The translations under genes and the position numbers were made by a program. Source: Palsa-883 sp963847615 (GTDB lineage: Bacteria; Pseudomonadota; Alphaproteobacteria; Acetobacterales; Acetobacteraceae). Taken from it: 64,000 nt of DNA. The notes under the pieces are model-generated. The model saw only the letters and a list, made by a program, of their open reading frames with translations. It was not told the origin of the DNA and searched no databases. Numbering within the stretch: the stretch's first letter is position 1; every line of letters starts with the position of its first letter. The stretch is taken from NCBI GenBank assembly GCA_963847615.1, contig CAWKAN010000016.1:310001-374000 (forward strand), in the 5' to 3' direction. Shown piece by piece: positions 9,424-17,527 of the stretch.

Positions 9424-9541
9424 GGGCGCGCGACGGGCGGACGTGCGGCGGTCGGACGTGCGGCGGTCGAACGTGCGGCGGTCGGACGTGCGGCGGTCGG
9501 ACAGGTGGGGACCGGACAGGCGGAGACCGGACACGCGGGAC
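9424..9541. repeat. Array of about seven 15-bp tandem repeats
   Basis: Units of GGACGTGCGGCGGTC repeat head to tail from 9439, with clean units at 9439, 9454, 9469 and 9484. They degrade rightward into GGACAGGTGGGGACC-like units and leftward from 9424. The array fills the gap between the MaoC-like gene and the EamA gene. There are no unique spacers, so it is not CRISPR. Confidence 0.85.
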
Positions 9542-10399
9542 TCAGGCAAGCACGGCCTCGGCCGACATGCACACGGCGCCCTCATGGTCGCGGCTTTCCA
9601 GATGCAGTCCGTCGCCTTGCCGCCAGGCCAGCAGGGTCAGCTTGTTCTGATGGAACGCCGGCCGGCGGCCGCGATAGGCGAAGCTGGCGATGCGCGCGCC
9701 CGGCGTGTGGCGGCGCACCATGTCGGCCAGCCAGGTCGCCTGCAACGGCCCGTGCACGACGATGCCCGGGTAACCCTCGTGGCGCATCGTGAAGTCATGG
9801 TCGTAATGAATGCGGTGCGCGTTGCCGATCAGCGCCGAGTAGCGGAACAGCAGCACCGTGTTCGGATCGACCACGCGCGAAACCGCGCCGGGCGGCGGCG
9901 GCGGCGCGGGGTCCGCCGCCTTCACCGCCGCCCCCTCGGCCCCGCGATAGACGATGTCCTGCTCCTCCTCGATCGCCACGCCGTCCGGTCCGCTGATGCG
10001 CTGGCCGACGGTGACGAACACCAGGCGGCCCGAGGCGCCGTGCTTCTCCTCGATCTTCAGGATCGTCCCGACGCGGGTGACCGGCTGGCCGGCATACAGC
10101 GGCGCCAGGAAGCGCACCCGCCCGCCGGCCCACATGCGCCGCGGCAGATCATGCACCGGCGGCATGAAGCCGCCGCGCTTCGGGTGGCCGTCCTCGCCCA
10201 ACAGATGCGCCGGCGTCCACTCCTGGAACAGCATCCAATGGCCGAGCGGCGGCAACATCCCGCCGGGCGCCAGCTCCGCCTCGGGGATGTCGAGCGTGGC
10301 GGCGAGGCCGCGGATCAGCGGCGGCCAGACCGTGTCGGTGGCGGTTTCGGTCTTGCCGACATGATCCTGGTATTGCATCGGGTGGTCGCTCCATTTCAC
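9542..10399 (-). CDS. MaoC-like acyl-CoA hydratase (mesaconyl-C4-CoA hydratase/HTD2-like)
   Basis: 285 aa, the length of double-hotdog FAS1-type dehydratases. The first half has LGHWMLFQEW and RMWAGGRVRFLAPL; the second half has the hydratase motif SALIGNAHRIHYDHDF with the catalytic-type Asn/His pair, and GIVVHGPLQATWL. This is the pattern of 3-methylfumaryl/mesaconyl-C4-CoA hydratase (3-hydroxypropionate cycle) and of related itaconyl-CoA or fatty acyl dehydratases. It hydrates an enoyl-CoA-type thioester in the cytoplasm. No partner lyase lies next to it, so the exact substrate is open. Confidence 0.75.
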   Translation of the reverse strand: MKWSDHPMQYQDHVGKTETATDTVWPPLIRGLAATLDIPEAELAPGGMLPPLGHWMLFQEWTPAHLLGEDGHPKRGGFMPPVHDLPRRMWAGGRVRFLAPLYAGQPVTRVGTILKIEEKHGASGRLVFVTVGQRISGPDGVAIEEEQDIVYRGAEGAAVKAADPAPPPPPGAVSRVVDPNTVLLFRYSALIGNAHRIHYDHDFTMRHEGYPGIVVHGPLQATWLADMVRRHTPGARIASFAYRGRRPAFHQNKLTLLAWRQGDGLHLESRDHEGAVCMSAEAVLA

Positions 10400-11072
10400 G
10401 CGCCCGCATGCTTGCCCCGCCGTCGCGCCAGCGGCAAGCGCGGAGGGTTGCCGGGACGAAAGCCGCGCCGAAGCGGGGCCGGCCGGGCAACGAGGTCATG
10501 TCCAAGGCAACGCCCGATAATTGCCGCTTCGAGGTGCGCCTTGGCCAGGCTGCGTCGTTCCGTTCCAGGTGCGCTGGGTCGCCCTCAATCCTGATGGTGA
10601 CTCATCGGGCTGAAGGTGCCACAGCAAGGCAAGCAAGCAATCAAGCGGACACAGAGTTGCACAGAGGGTCCACAGAGTTTCACAGAGAAAGCAAATGGCG
10701 CTGCGCGCAAGGTATTCCGACCTGCACATCCGTCATCAGCGCGAAGCGCCAATAAACACTTCTCTGTGCAACTCTGTGTCCGCTTGATGACTTGCTTTCC
10801 CGCGTTGCCGCAAATCCCGAAAGACCAGTGTGGGCACCCCAGCCAAGCCGGCGACACGGGCCAAATGCGGTCATCCTGCGCATCGGGGCGCCAAGCACCG
10901 CAACCGCGATCGATCCATTCATTGTTGGGCGTCGCCCAAGTCGGCTGGCCGATTGCGGCGTCCGTTCAGCGCCCCCGCTGCCCGACCGGTCGGCGGGCGC
11001 CGGGACGCCGCAAGCCAGCGCAGCCGAGCGGCGCGCACCGACCGGCGTATCCGGCAGACCTACCCCGCGCGG
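10400..11072. repeat. Intergenic inverted repeat with 36-bp arms (10631..10666 / 10762..10797)
   Basis: No gene is supported in this 670-bp gap. It holds an inverted repeat whose arms (outer AAGCAAGCAATCAAGCGGAC, then a CACAGAGTTGCACAGAG part) match at 34 of 36 positions across a 95-bp loop. The arms contain iterated CACAGAG/CTCTGTG words that are clearly less GC-rich than the surroundings. A shorter inverted pair (TGGCGCT ... AGCGCCA) lies inside the loop. Small open frames here read only the repeat and are not credible proteins. Confidence 0.75.
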
Positions 11073-13448
11073 TCAGGCGGTCCGCCGCATCTCCTGCAGG
11101 AACTCGTTCACCTCGCGCTTGAGCGTGGTGGACTGCGCGCCCAATTCCTCGGCCGCCGACAGCACGCGCTGCGCCTCGGTCCCGGTATGGGTCACCGCCT
11201 TGCTCACCAACGCGATGTTGCGACTGACCTCCGAGGTGCCCGAGGCCGCCCGCTGCACCGCGCCGGCGATCTCGCGCGTCGCGCCGCCCTGCTGCTCGAC
11301 CGAGGCGGCGATCGTGCCGGCGATGTCGGCCATGCGCTGGATGGTGGCGCTGATCGAGCGCAGCGCAGCGACCGCCTGGGTCGTGGCGTCCTGCATCGCG
11401 GCGATCTGCGCGCCGATCTCCCCGGTCGCCTGCGCCGTCTGGGTCGCCAGCGACTTCACCTCGCTTGCCACCACGGCGAAGCCCTTGCCGGCGTCGCCGG
11501 CGCGCGCCGCCTCGATCGTGGCGTTCAGCGCCAGCAGGTTGGTCTGTCCGGCGATGTCGCCGATCAGCCGCACCACGTCGCCGATCCGCCCCGCCGCCGC
11601 GCTCAATCCGCTCATGCAGCGATCCGTGGCGTCGGCCTCGCTCACCGCCTGGCGGGCGATGTTGGCGGAGTCCGTGACCTGCCGGCTGATCTCCGCGATC
11701 GAGGCCGCCAGCTCCTCGGCGCCGGCGGCGACCGCGTTGACGCTGCCGGTCGCCTGGTCCGACGCGGTGGTGACGGCGTTGCTGCGCTCCCCGGCATCGG
11801 TTGCCGCGGTGCCGAGCGCCCGCGCCGTCGCGGTCATCGCCTCGGCGCGGTCGCCGACCGAGGCGGCGATCGTGCCGATGCTCCGCTCGAACTGGTCGGT
11901 CAGCCGCACCTGCCCGGTGCGGCGATGCCAGATCAGCATCAGGCCGGCGCGCTTGTCGCTGCGGTCGCGCAGCTCGGAGATCGTGCGCGCCAGCGTCTCC
12001 TCGCCGAGGCTGAGCTGGTCGCGGTACGGCAGGCTGTCGGCTTGCGCCAGGCGCGCGCGCAACGCCGCCGCGTCGCGTTCGAACACGCCGAGGCTGGCCC
12101 CCTGCAAGCCGTCGGGCGGGAGCGCCAGATGCGATTGCACCGGGGCGAGCAGCTCGCGCGCGGCCGGATTGAGATAGGTGATCCGGTGCTCGCCGTCGGC
12201 CTCCGCCCGCATCACGCCGATCGGCATCTGCTCGATCATCTGGCCGCGCACGAAGGCTTCCTGCATCGCGCGGCGCAATTGCTCCAGCGCCGCGGCCATG
12301 CGGCCGATTTCGTCCTTGCGCCCGGCGTGGCCGACCACGATCGAATCGTCGCCCGCGGCCAGGCGCTGCATGGCCCGGGTCAGGCCGAGGATCGGGCTTG
12401 CGATCAGCCAGGTGACAAAGGCACCGAAGGCGACGAAGAAGATGGCGATGATCCCGACGAACATCAGGATGCGCCGCCGGGCGTCCGCCGCGTCGCTCGC
12501 GGCTTGGTGATGCGCCGTCTCGGCTTGTGCGCTCAGCGCCCGGACCGCGTCGCCGATACCGTCGGCCAGCGTCTTGCTGGCGGCGGCGACCTGCGCGTTC
12601 GCCAGGGTTTCGAGCTGCCGGGTCTGCTCGATCAGCTCGACCGCGGCCTGCCCCACGCCCTTGCCGAGCATGTTGACGGTGCGGGCATCGCCCTTGATCG
12701 CGTCGTCGATGTCGGTGCCCAGCAGGGCGGCCATCCGCGCCTCCGCCGCGCTCTTGGCGTCCTTCACCTCGTTCGCCGCCATCGAGTTGCCGGTCGCGAG
12801 GAAGGTCAGCGCCGCGTTCTGCAGCCGATCCATCGCCAGCGCGTAGCCGGTGAAATCCTCCCGCGCCTGGGTGAGCGTGGCCGAGACGGCGGTTTCCGTT
12901 GTCCCGGAGGACCTGACCGAGTTGAACGCCGCTGTTTGCCGCGTGGCCGCGCGCCAGGTTGTCGCGCAGCGATTGCAGGCCCTGGTCGTAGATCGGCCGG
13001 CCCTGGAACAAGCGCCGCTGGCGGGTTGACAGCATGGCCTTGCGCAGCTCGACTTCCTGGGCAAGCGAGGTGGCGAAGCCGTCCAACCCGCCAAGCGCGG
13101 CGTCGAGATCCCGGCGCACCGCCGGATCGGCCACCGATTGCCGCGCCTGCGTCAGCGCCGCGCGCGCGCGGGCCACGTCGGCGGTGGCGCGCTCGGCCAC
13201 CGTCCGCAGCGCGCCGAGCTGCTGCTGCTGCGGCAATTCCTGGCTCACCACGCGCAGCTCCTGCGCGGCGATCAGCGCATCCTTGATCTGCCGCTCCGAG
13301 CGCGTGGCAACGGTCACCCGCTCCTGCAGCCGGTCGAGCTGGTCGATCGAGGTCAGGCCAAGCCAGGAACGATTTCGATCACGGTCAGGGCGCCGGCGAT
13401 GGTCAGGCCAAGCTTGATGCCCATCGGCAAGTCACGCTCGAAGCGCAT
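11073..13448 (-). CDS. Methyl-accepting chemotaxis protein with HAMP and PAS-like segment (two frameshifts)
   Basis: The start (MRFERDLPMGIKLGLTIAGA, or the internal ATG at 13424) gives a first TM segment. A ~200-aa periplasmic helical domain follows, then a second TM (ILMFVGIIAIFFVAFGAFV, near 12440), a HAMP, a PAS-like stretch (MIEQMPIGVMR ... ITYLNPAARELL) and a signalling domain. The methyl-accepting hairpin tip is read as NLLALNATIEAARAGDAGKG (near 11500). It senses a ligand and controls CheA/CheW at the pole. Two frame changes, one near 13360-13380 (-1) and one near 12900-12950 (+1), restore a 792-codon gene. The che operon is 30 kb away, so this is an orphan receptor. Confidence 0.85.
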
Positions 13449-13497
13449 GCGGTGTTTCCCGGTCCGGAGCAACTTCGCGCAACGTGATCCGGACCGG

Positions 13498-14919
13498 TTA
13501 ACCGGCGATGAACGCGGCCGCTGCGAACAGGTGAGGTGCCAGCAGGAACAAGCCGGCGATCGCGGCCCAGGCCAGCAGCAGCGCGGACAGGGTGAAGGTC
13601 GCGTTCCACACCGTGCTGACGGTCCACGGCGCGACGCCGGCCCAGCGCGCGGTGGTGATCGCGCTGGCCGACATCGGCGTCATGCCGACGCCGAGGCCCC
13701 AGCTCAGCATGAACGCGAAGGCGAGCACCGCCGGCGGCACGCCGAGCGCGGCGGGATCGGGCAGCGCGGCGCCGAGCAGGGCGACGACCGCGACGGGATT
13801 GAGGCCGACCTGCCCGGTCGCGATCAGCACCACCGGCACCAGCAGCGGTACCGCGAGCGGCGGCAGCCAGGCCAGCAGCGGCGCCACCCCGGCGGCGGGC
13901 AGCGCACCGGCGAGCGCGAAGGCCATGAAGCCCGAGGCGGCGAGCACTGTCGCCTCGGCGCGAAACCCGGGGATGCGGCGGCGGAACCGGTCCAGCCGGC
14001 GGCCCAGCAATGGCGGGATCAGCCGGGCCGGGCGGTGGCGCGCTTGCACGACCAGCCAGAGGATGCCGACCGCCGGCACCACGGTGGTGACCGCGCTGAC
14101 CAGGGAGATCGCGCCGGCGTGGCTGACGCCCTCGGCCAGCAGCATCACCAGGCCGACCAGGGCGACCAGGCCAAGGTGGATCGACCACGATCCGGCCGCC
14201 TGCGGCACCACCGCGGACAGGGGCCGGCGGGTGGCGCGACGCGCGGCGGACAGCCGGTCCTCCAGCCAGCCGAGCGCGGCCATGCCGACCGCCACGACGA
14301 AGGCCAGCGGCAGCAGCCGGGGCATTGGTGCCGCCGGCACCGCGGTGGAGACCACCGCGGTCATGATGTTCAGCGGGCTCCAGCAGTTCATCAGGCAGAA
14401 CCCGCGGTAGATCGCCATCAGCATGCGCCGGGACCGCAGCGCGCGGGAAGGCGCCGCGGTGGCGGTGTCGGCCTCGTTGGCGCGCGCCACCATGGCGGCC
14501 AGCAGCTCGATCGCGCCGTACGACAGGATGATGCCGAAGATGTGGCCGCCCGCCGTCAGGGCGGCATAGCGCCGGCCGGGTGGCTGGGCGACGAGGTGGC
14601 GGCCGCAGCGACGCACCAGGGTGCTGGTTTCCGCCGCGTCGCGCAGCGTGGTCAGGGCGAGGAAGAACGCGGCATAGGCCGCGCCGCGCCGCCAGGCATC
14701 GAGGAACAGCGCCAGCGGATGCGCCGCGGCGGCCACGCCGGTCAGGCCGATGGCCAGCATGCCGAGGAACAGGACCTTGGCGTAGCGGCGCTGGTTGCGG
14801 AACTCGCCCAGCAGGAACAGCAGGATGGCCAGTCCGGCGACGCGGCCGGCGCCGGGCAGCTGGCCGAGTTGGGCCGCCAGCGTGGCGGCCCAGGCGAGGA
14901 CGTAGCACCAGGCGCTCAT
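13498..14919 (-). CDS. Polytopic membrane protein, possible ion-transporter superfamily permease
   Basis: 473 aa from the ATG at 14919 (a longer start at 15009 adds a hydrophilic leader). About twelve hydrophobic segments are visible. Two re-entrant-like motifs, FCLMNCWSPLNIMTAVVSTA and SWGLGVGMTPMSASAITTAR, sit in the first and second halves, an arrangement seen in IT-superfamily and DASS-type anion transporters. I do not recognise the specific family. It ends about 50 bp from the chemoreceptor start on the same strand, so co-transcription is possible. Confidence 0.6.
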   Translation of the reverse strand: MSAWCYVLAWAATLAAQLGQLPGAGRVAGLAILLFLLGEFRNQRRYAKVLFLGMLAIGLTGVAAAAHPLALFLDAWRRGAAYAAFFLALTTLRDAAETSTLVRRCGRHLVAQPPGRRYAALTAGGHIFGIILSYGAIELLAAMVARANEADTATAAPSRALRSRRMLMAIYRGFCLMNCWSPLNIMTAVVSTAVPAAPMPRLLPLAFVVAVGMAALGWLEDRLSAARRATRRPLSAVVPQAAGSWSIHLGLVALVGLVMLLAEGVSHAGAISLVSAVTTVVPAVGILWLVVQARHRPARLIPPLLGRRLDRFRRRIPGFRAEATVLAASGFMAFALAGALPAAGVAPLLAWLPPLAVPLLVPVVLIATGQVGLNPVAVVALLGAALPDPAALGVPPAVLAFAFMLSWGLGVGMTPMSASAITTARWAGVAPWTVSTVWNATFTLSALLLAWAAIAGLFLLAPHLFAAAAFIAG

Positions 14920-15136
14920 GCCGCGTGTTAGCACGCGCTCGTCGGTGGCGGGCGAGGGCGGTTCCGCGTCCAGTGCGTGTCCGCTGCGACGTCCAATGTC
15001 GGCGGCCAATGTCGGCGCCCTTTGCGGGCGCCGGCTCGCGCGGGGTGTTGGGCCGGCCGGGGCGGAGCGGCGAAGGTTAAGGAATCACACATTGTTGGCC
15101 GTGATGATGCCGCCCGCCCCCGACGCGAGTGGACCG

Positions 15137-15475
15137 ATGTCACGCCCGATCGACGACGTGAAGAACTGGATGAACATGTTCCGCTGGATCGTGAAGCTGA
15201 TCCGCGACGACTACGACGTGGACGAGGCGCGGCTGGTGCGCAGCGCGGTGCTGGAGAGCGATTGCGGCCTGGTCGTCGAGCAGCTCGAGGCGGTGCTGTC
15301 GATCATCGCCGGGAGCTTCCGGATCCGTTTCCCGTCCGAGACGCTGGACGAGGTCCTGAAGCTCGACGAGCTCTGCATGCTGGCGAGCTGGATGAAGGGT
15401 CTCTACAAACGGCCGGAGTTCATCTCCGAGGCGTTCGAGGCGAGCTGCCGCGGGCTGAACGCCGATTGCAGCTAA
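15137..15475 (+). CDS. Small helical protein, function unknown
   Basis: 112 aa, acidic, mostly predicted helix, no signal peptide or TM segment. It starts MSRPIDDVKNWM; an ATG at 15104 would add 11 residues. The central part (LEAVLSIIAGSFRIRFPSETLDEVLKLDEL) is faintly reminiscent of acyl-carrier-like helices but lacks the DSL phosphopantetheine site, so I do not assign it. It stands alone, divergent from the membrane protein at 14919. Confidence 0.5.
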   Translation: MSRPIDDVKNWMNMFRWIVKLIRDDYDVDEARLVRSAVLESDCGLVVEQLEAVLSIIAGSFRIRFPSETLDEVLKLDELCMLASWMKGLYKRPEFISEAFEASCRGLNADCS

Positions 15476-15810
15476 CGGCCGCGCGCCGCCGGTCCGGCCA
15501 GCGCCACCGCGCCACCGCGCCGCTGCAGGCCGAACCAGCCGCGGCGTCGGCAGCACGTCGCTGTGCTTCCCGGCGGCGAGACCGTCGACGCCCGCCCCCG
15601 CTTGTCGCGGGCATCGAGGCTGCAGCCCCGTTTCGCCCCGCCCGGCGCCGTGCATCCGAGCGGGACCGGTGCGCGCTGCTGGCGGGCACGGGGCGCAACG
15701 GCGCAACCTGTCGCGGCCGGCCAAGCCCCGGCTCTGGACAGCCGGCCGGCCGCTGGGTCACGTTGGCGGCCGATACCCTTCGCTGCACCGCGCCAGGCCG
15801 GGAGACAGGC
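15476..15810. other. Intergenic, no feature seen
   Basis: 335 bp of GC-rich sequence between two same-strand genes. No credible frame, hairpin terminator or repeat was found, apart from a weak GGGAGAC ribosome-binding site at its right end serving the next gene. Confidence 0.6.
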
Positions 15811-16452
15811 ATGCTGTTCGATCTGAAAACGCTCAAGGACGAGAACGCCTACAAGCTGTTGGTCTCCACCGTGGTGCCGCGGCCGATCGCCTGGGTGACG
15901 ACGCAGGACGTGGACGGCTCGCTCAACGCCGCGCCGTTCTCGTTCTTCAACGCGGTGTCCGGCAAGCCGCCGGTGCTGGCGATCGGCATCGGCGGACGCG
16001 CGCCCGGCGACGTGAAGGACACCGGCGGCAACATCCGGCGCACCGGCCAGTTCGTCGTGAACCTGGTCAGCAACGCGCTGGCCGAGCAGATGAACATCAC
16101 GGCGATCGACTTCGGCAAGGAGGTCAACGAGCTGCAGCAGGCCGGCCTGACCACCGCGCCCTCCACCCACGTCACCCCGCCGCGCATCGCCGAAAGCCCG
16201 GTGTCGTTCGAGTGCGAGCGGCTGGTGATCGTCGAGGTGGGCATTGACCGCGCGGTGGTGCTGGGCAGCGTGCTGGCGATCCACGTCAAGGACGAGTTCG
16301 TGCTGGACCCGGAACGCTGCTACGTGGACACCCCGCGGCTGGACCTGATCGGGCGCATGCACGGCGGCGGCTGGTATGCCCGCACCACCGACCGGTTCGA
16401 ACTGCCGCGCATCCCGGTGGAGGCTTGGCCGCTGCGCCAGGCGGCCGAATAG
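15811..16452 (+). CDS. Flavin reductase-like FMN-binding protein (DIM6/NTAB family)
   Basis: 213 aa. The pattern YKLLVSTVVPRPIAWVTT ... GSLNAAPFSFFNAVSGKPPVLAIGIG ... FVVNLVSNALAEQMNIT is the split-barrel flavin-reductase domain: PRPIAWVTT and APFSFF line the FMN site. Members reduce FMN with NAD(P)H for two-component monooxygenases or act as stand-alone flavoproteins. The start at 15811 follows a GGGAG ribosome-binding site by 6 bp. It lies 170 bp before the CnbZ-like gene in the same direction, and both suit aromatic-compound breakdown. Confidence 0.85.
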   Translation: MLFDLKTLKDENAYKLLVSTVVPRPIAWVTTQDVDGSLNAAPFSFFNAVSGKPPVLAIGIGGRAPGDVKDTGGNIRRTGQFVVNLVSNALAEQMNITAIDFGKEVNELQQAGLTTAPSTHVTPPRIAESPVSFECERLVIVEVGIDRAVVLGSVLAIHVKDEFVLDPERCYVDTPRLDLIGRMHGGGWYARTTDRFELPRIPVEAWPLRQAAE

Positions 16453-16625
16453 CCCGCCGCGGCGGGCGAGAGGTCGGCCGCGCGGCGGCGCCGGCGCCGC
16501 GCCGGATGTCGCGCCACTTCGGCAAGCGGTTTGGGCCGGCGTGACCCGACGCGCGGCGCGGCTCGGCCGGCTGCGTGCGATCGCGCGTTGCGCCCGCACC
16601 ATGTGACAGGATCGGACAGGCAACC

Positions 16626-17378
16626 ATGGCGATGATCGAGCTGCCTGGCGGCGACTATGACTTCGTGCCGGGCGTGTTCCAGTATTCCGCCGCCGTGCGC
16701 GCGCGTCCGGGCTACCGGATCGAGCGGGTGCGCTTCGTCCGGTTGCTGCCGCTGCCTGCCGGCTTCGCGCGCATCGCGGCGCTGCTGCACGCCGCCGGCC
16801 GGCCGCTCACCGCCTTCTGCGCCTGCGAGCTGCGCTCCCCCGCCCCGTTCACCGAGGATGGGTTTCGCGCCTTCAACCAGGCGTATGCCGAAGTGCTGCG
16901 CGCCTGGGGGCTGCTCGCGACCGGCGCCAATCCGGTGGCGCGCAGCAATGTCTGCCCGGAAATCGATCCGCCTTCCGAACCGTCCTTCCATGGGTTCTGC
17001 TACACCGTGCCGGAGGCCGATGCCGCGCCGTCCTTCGTGGTGGCCGGCTCGGGCGAGGTGCCGGAAGGGCACGCCAGCTACCACGCCCACATCGTCGCGC
17101 CGGGCGACACCTCGGCGACGGGGATGCGCGCCAAGGCAGGCTTCGTGCTGGGCGAGATGGAACGGCGCATGGCCGCGCTCGGCGCGGACTGGTCGCGCAC
17201 CACCGGCGTGCAGCTCTACACGGTGTTCGACATCCACCCGTTCCTGGCCGATGACCTGGTGCGGCGCGGCGCTGCGGCGCACGGCGTGACCTGGCAGTTC
17301 GCCCGCCCGCCGATCGTCGGGCTGGATTTCGAGATGGATTGCCGCGGCGTCGCCGTGGAGCGGGTGGTCGCGGCGTAG
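16626..17378 (+). CDS. RidA-like deaminase, 2-amino-5-chloromuconate deaminase (CnbZ)-like
   Basis: 250 aa. From recall of the family, the pattern FVPGVFQYSA ... PLTAFCACELRSPAPF ... NPVARSNVCPEIDPP ... GEMERRMAALG ... FARPPI matches proteins annotated as 2-amino-5-chloromuconate deaminase (CnbZ), a RidA/YjgF-related deaminase of nitroaromatic and aminomuconate degradation. It would release ammonium from an aminomuconate. The start at 16626 is preferred over a 17-residue longer version because GDYDFVPGVFQYSA should lie near the N-terminus. No other aminophenol-pathway gene is adjacent, so the real substrate may differ. Confidence 0.6.
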   Translation: MAMIELPGGDYDFVPGVFQYSAAVRARPGYRIERVRFVRLLPLPAGFARIAALLHAAGRPLTAFCACELRSPAPFTEDGFRAFNQAYAEVLRAWGLLATGANPVARSNVCPEIDPPSEPSFHGFCYTVPEADAAPSFVVAGSGEVPEGHASYHAHIVAPGDTSATGMRAKAGFVLGEMERRMAALGADWSRTTGVQLYTVFDIHPFLADDLVRRGAAAHGVTWQFARPPIVGLDFEMDCRGVAVERVVAA

Positions 17379-17527
17379 CCGGACGCGGCCTGACCCGGAC
17401 TTCTCACACTCTCGCGGGCGCTGCCGCCGTCAGGAACCGCGGCCGCGCGGCCAGACCGCCGGCGCTGGCGGTGTCCCGGCCGCGGCGGGCCGGCCGGTTC
17501 GGTTGCCGACCGTTCCCGCCGCCGCGA

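Noticed and set aside
9424..9541. Possible CRISPR array
   Set aside because: 15-bp units are contiguous without unique spacers.
15137..15475. Acyl carrier protein
   Set aside because: Helical pattern is suggestive but the DSL serine attachment motif is missing.
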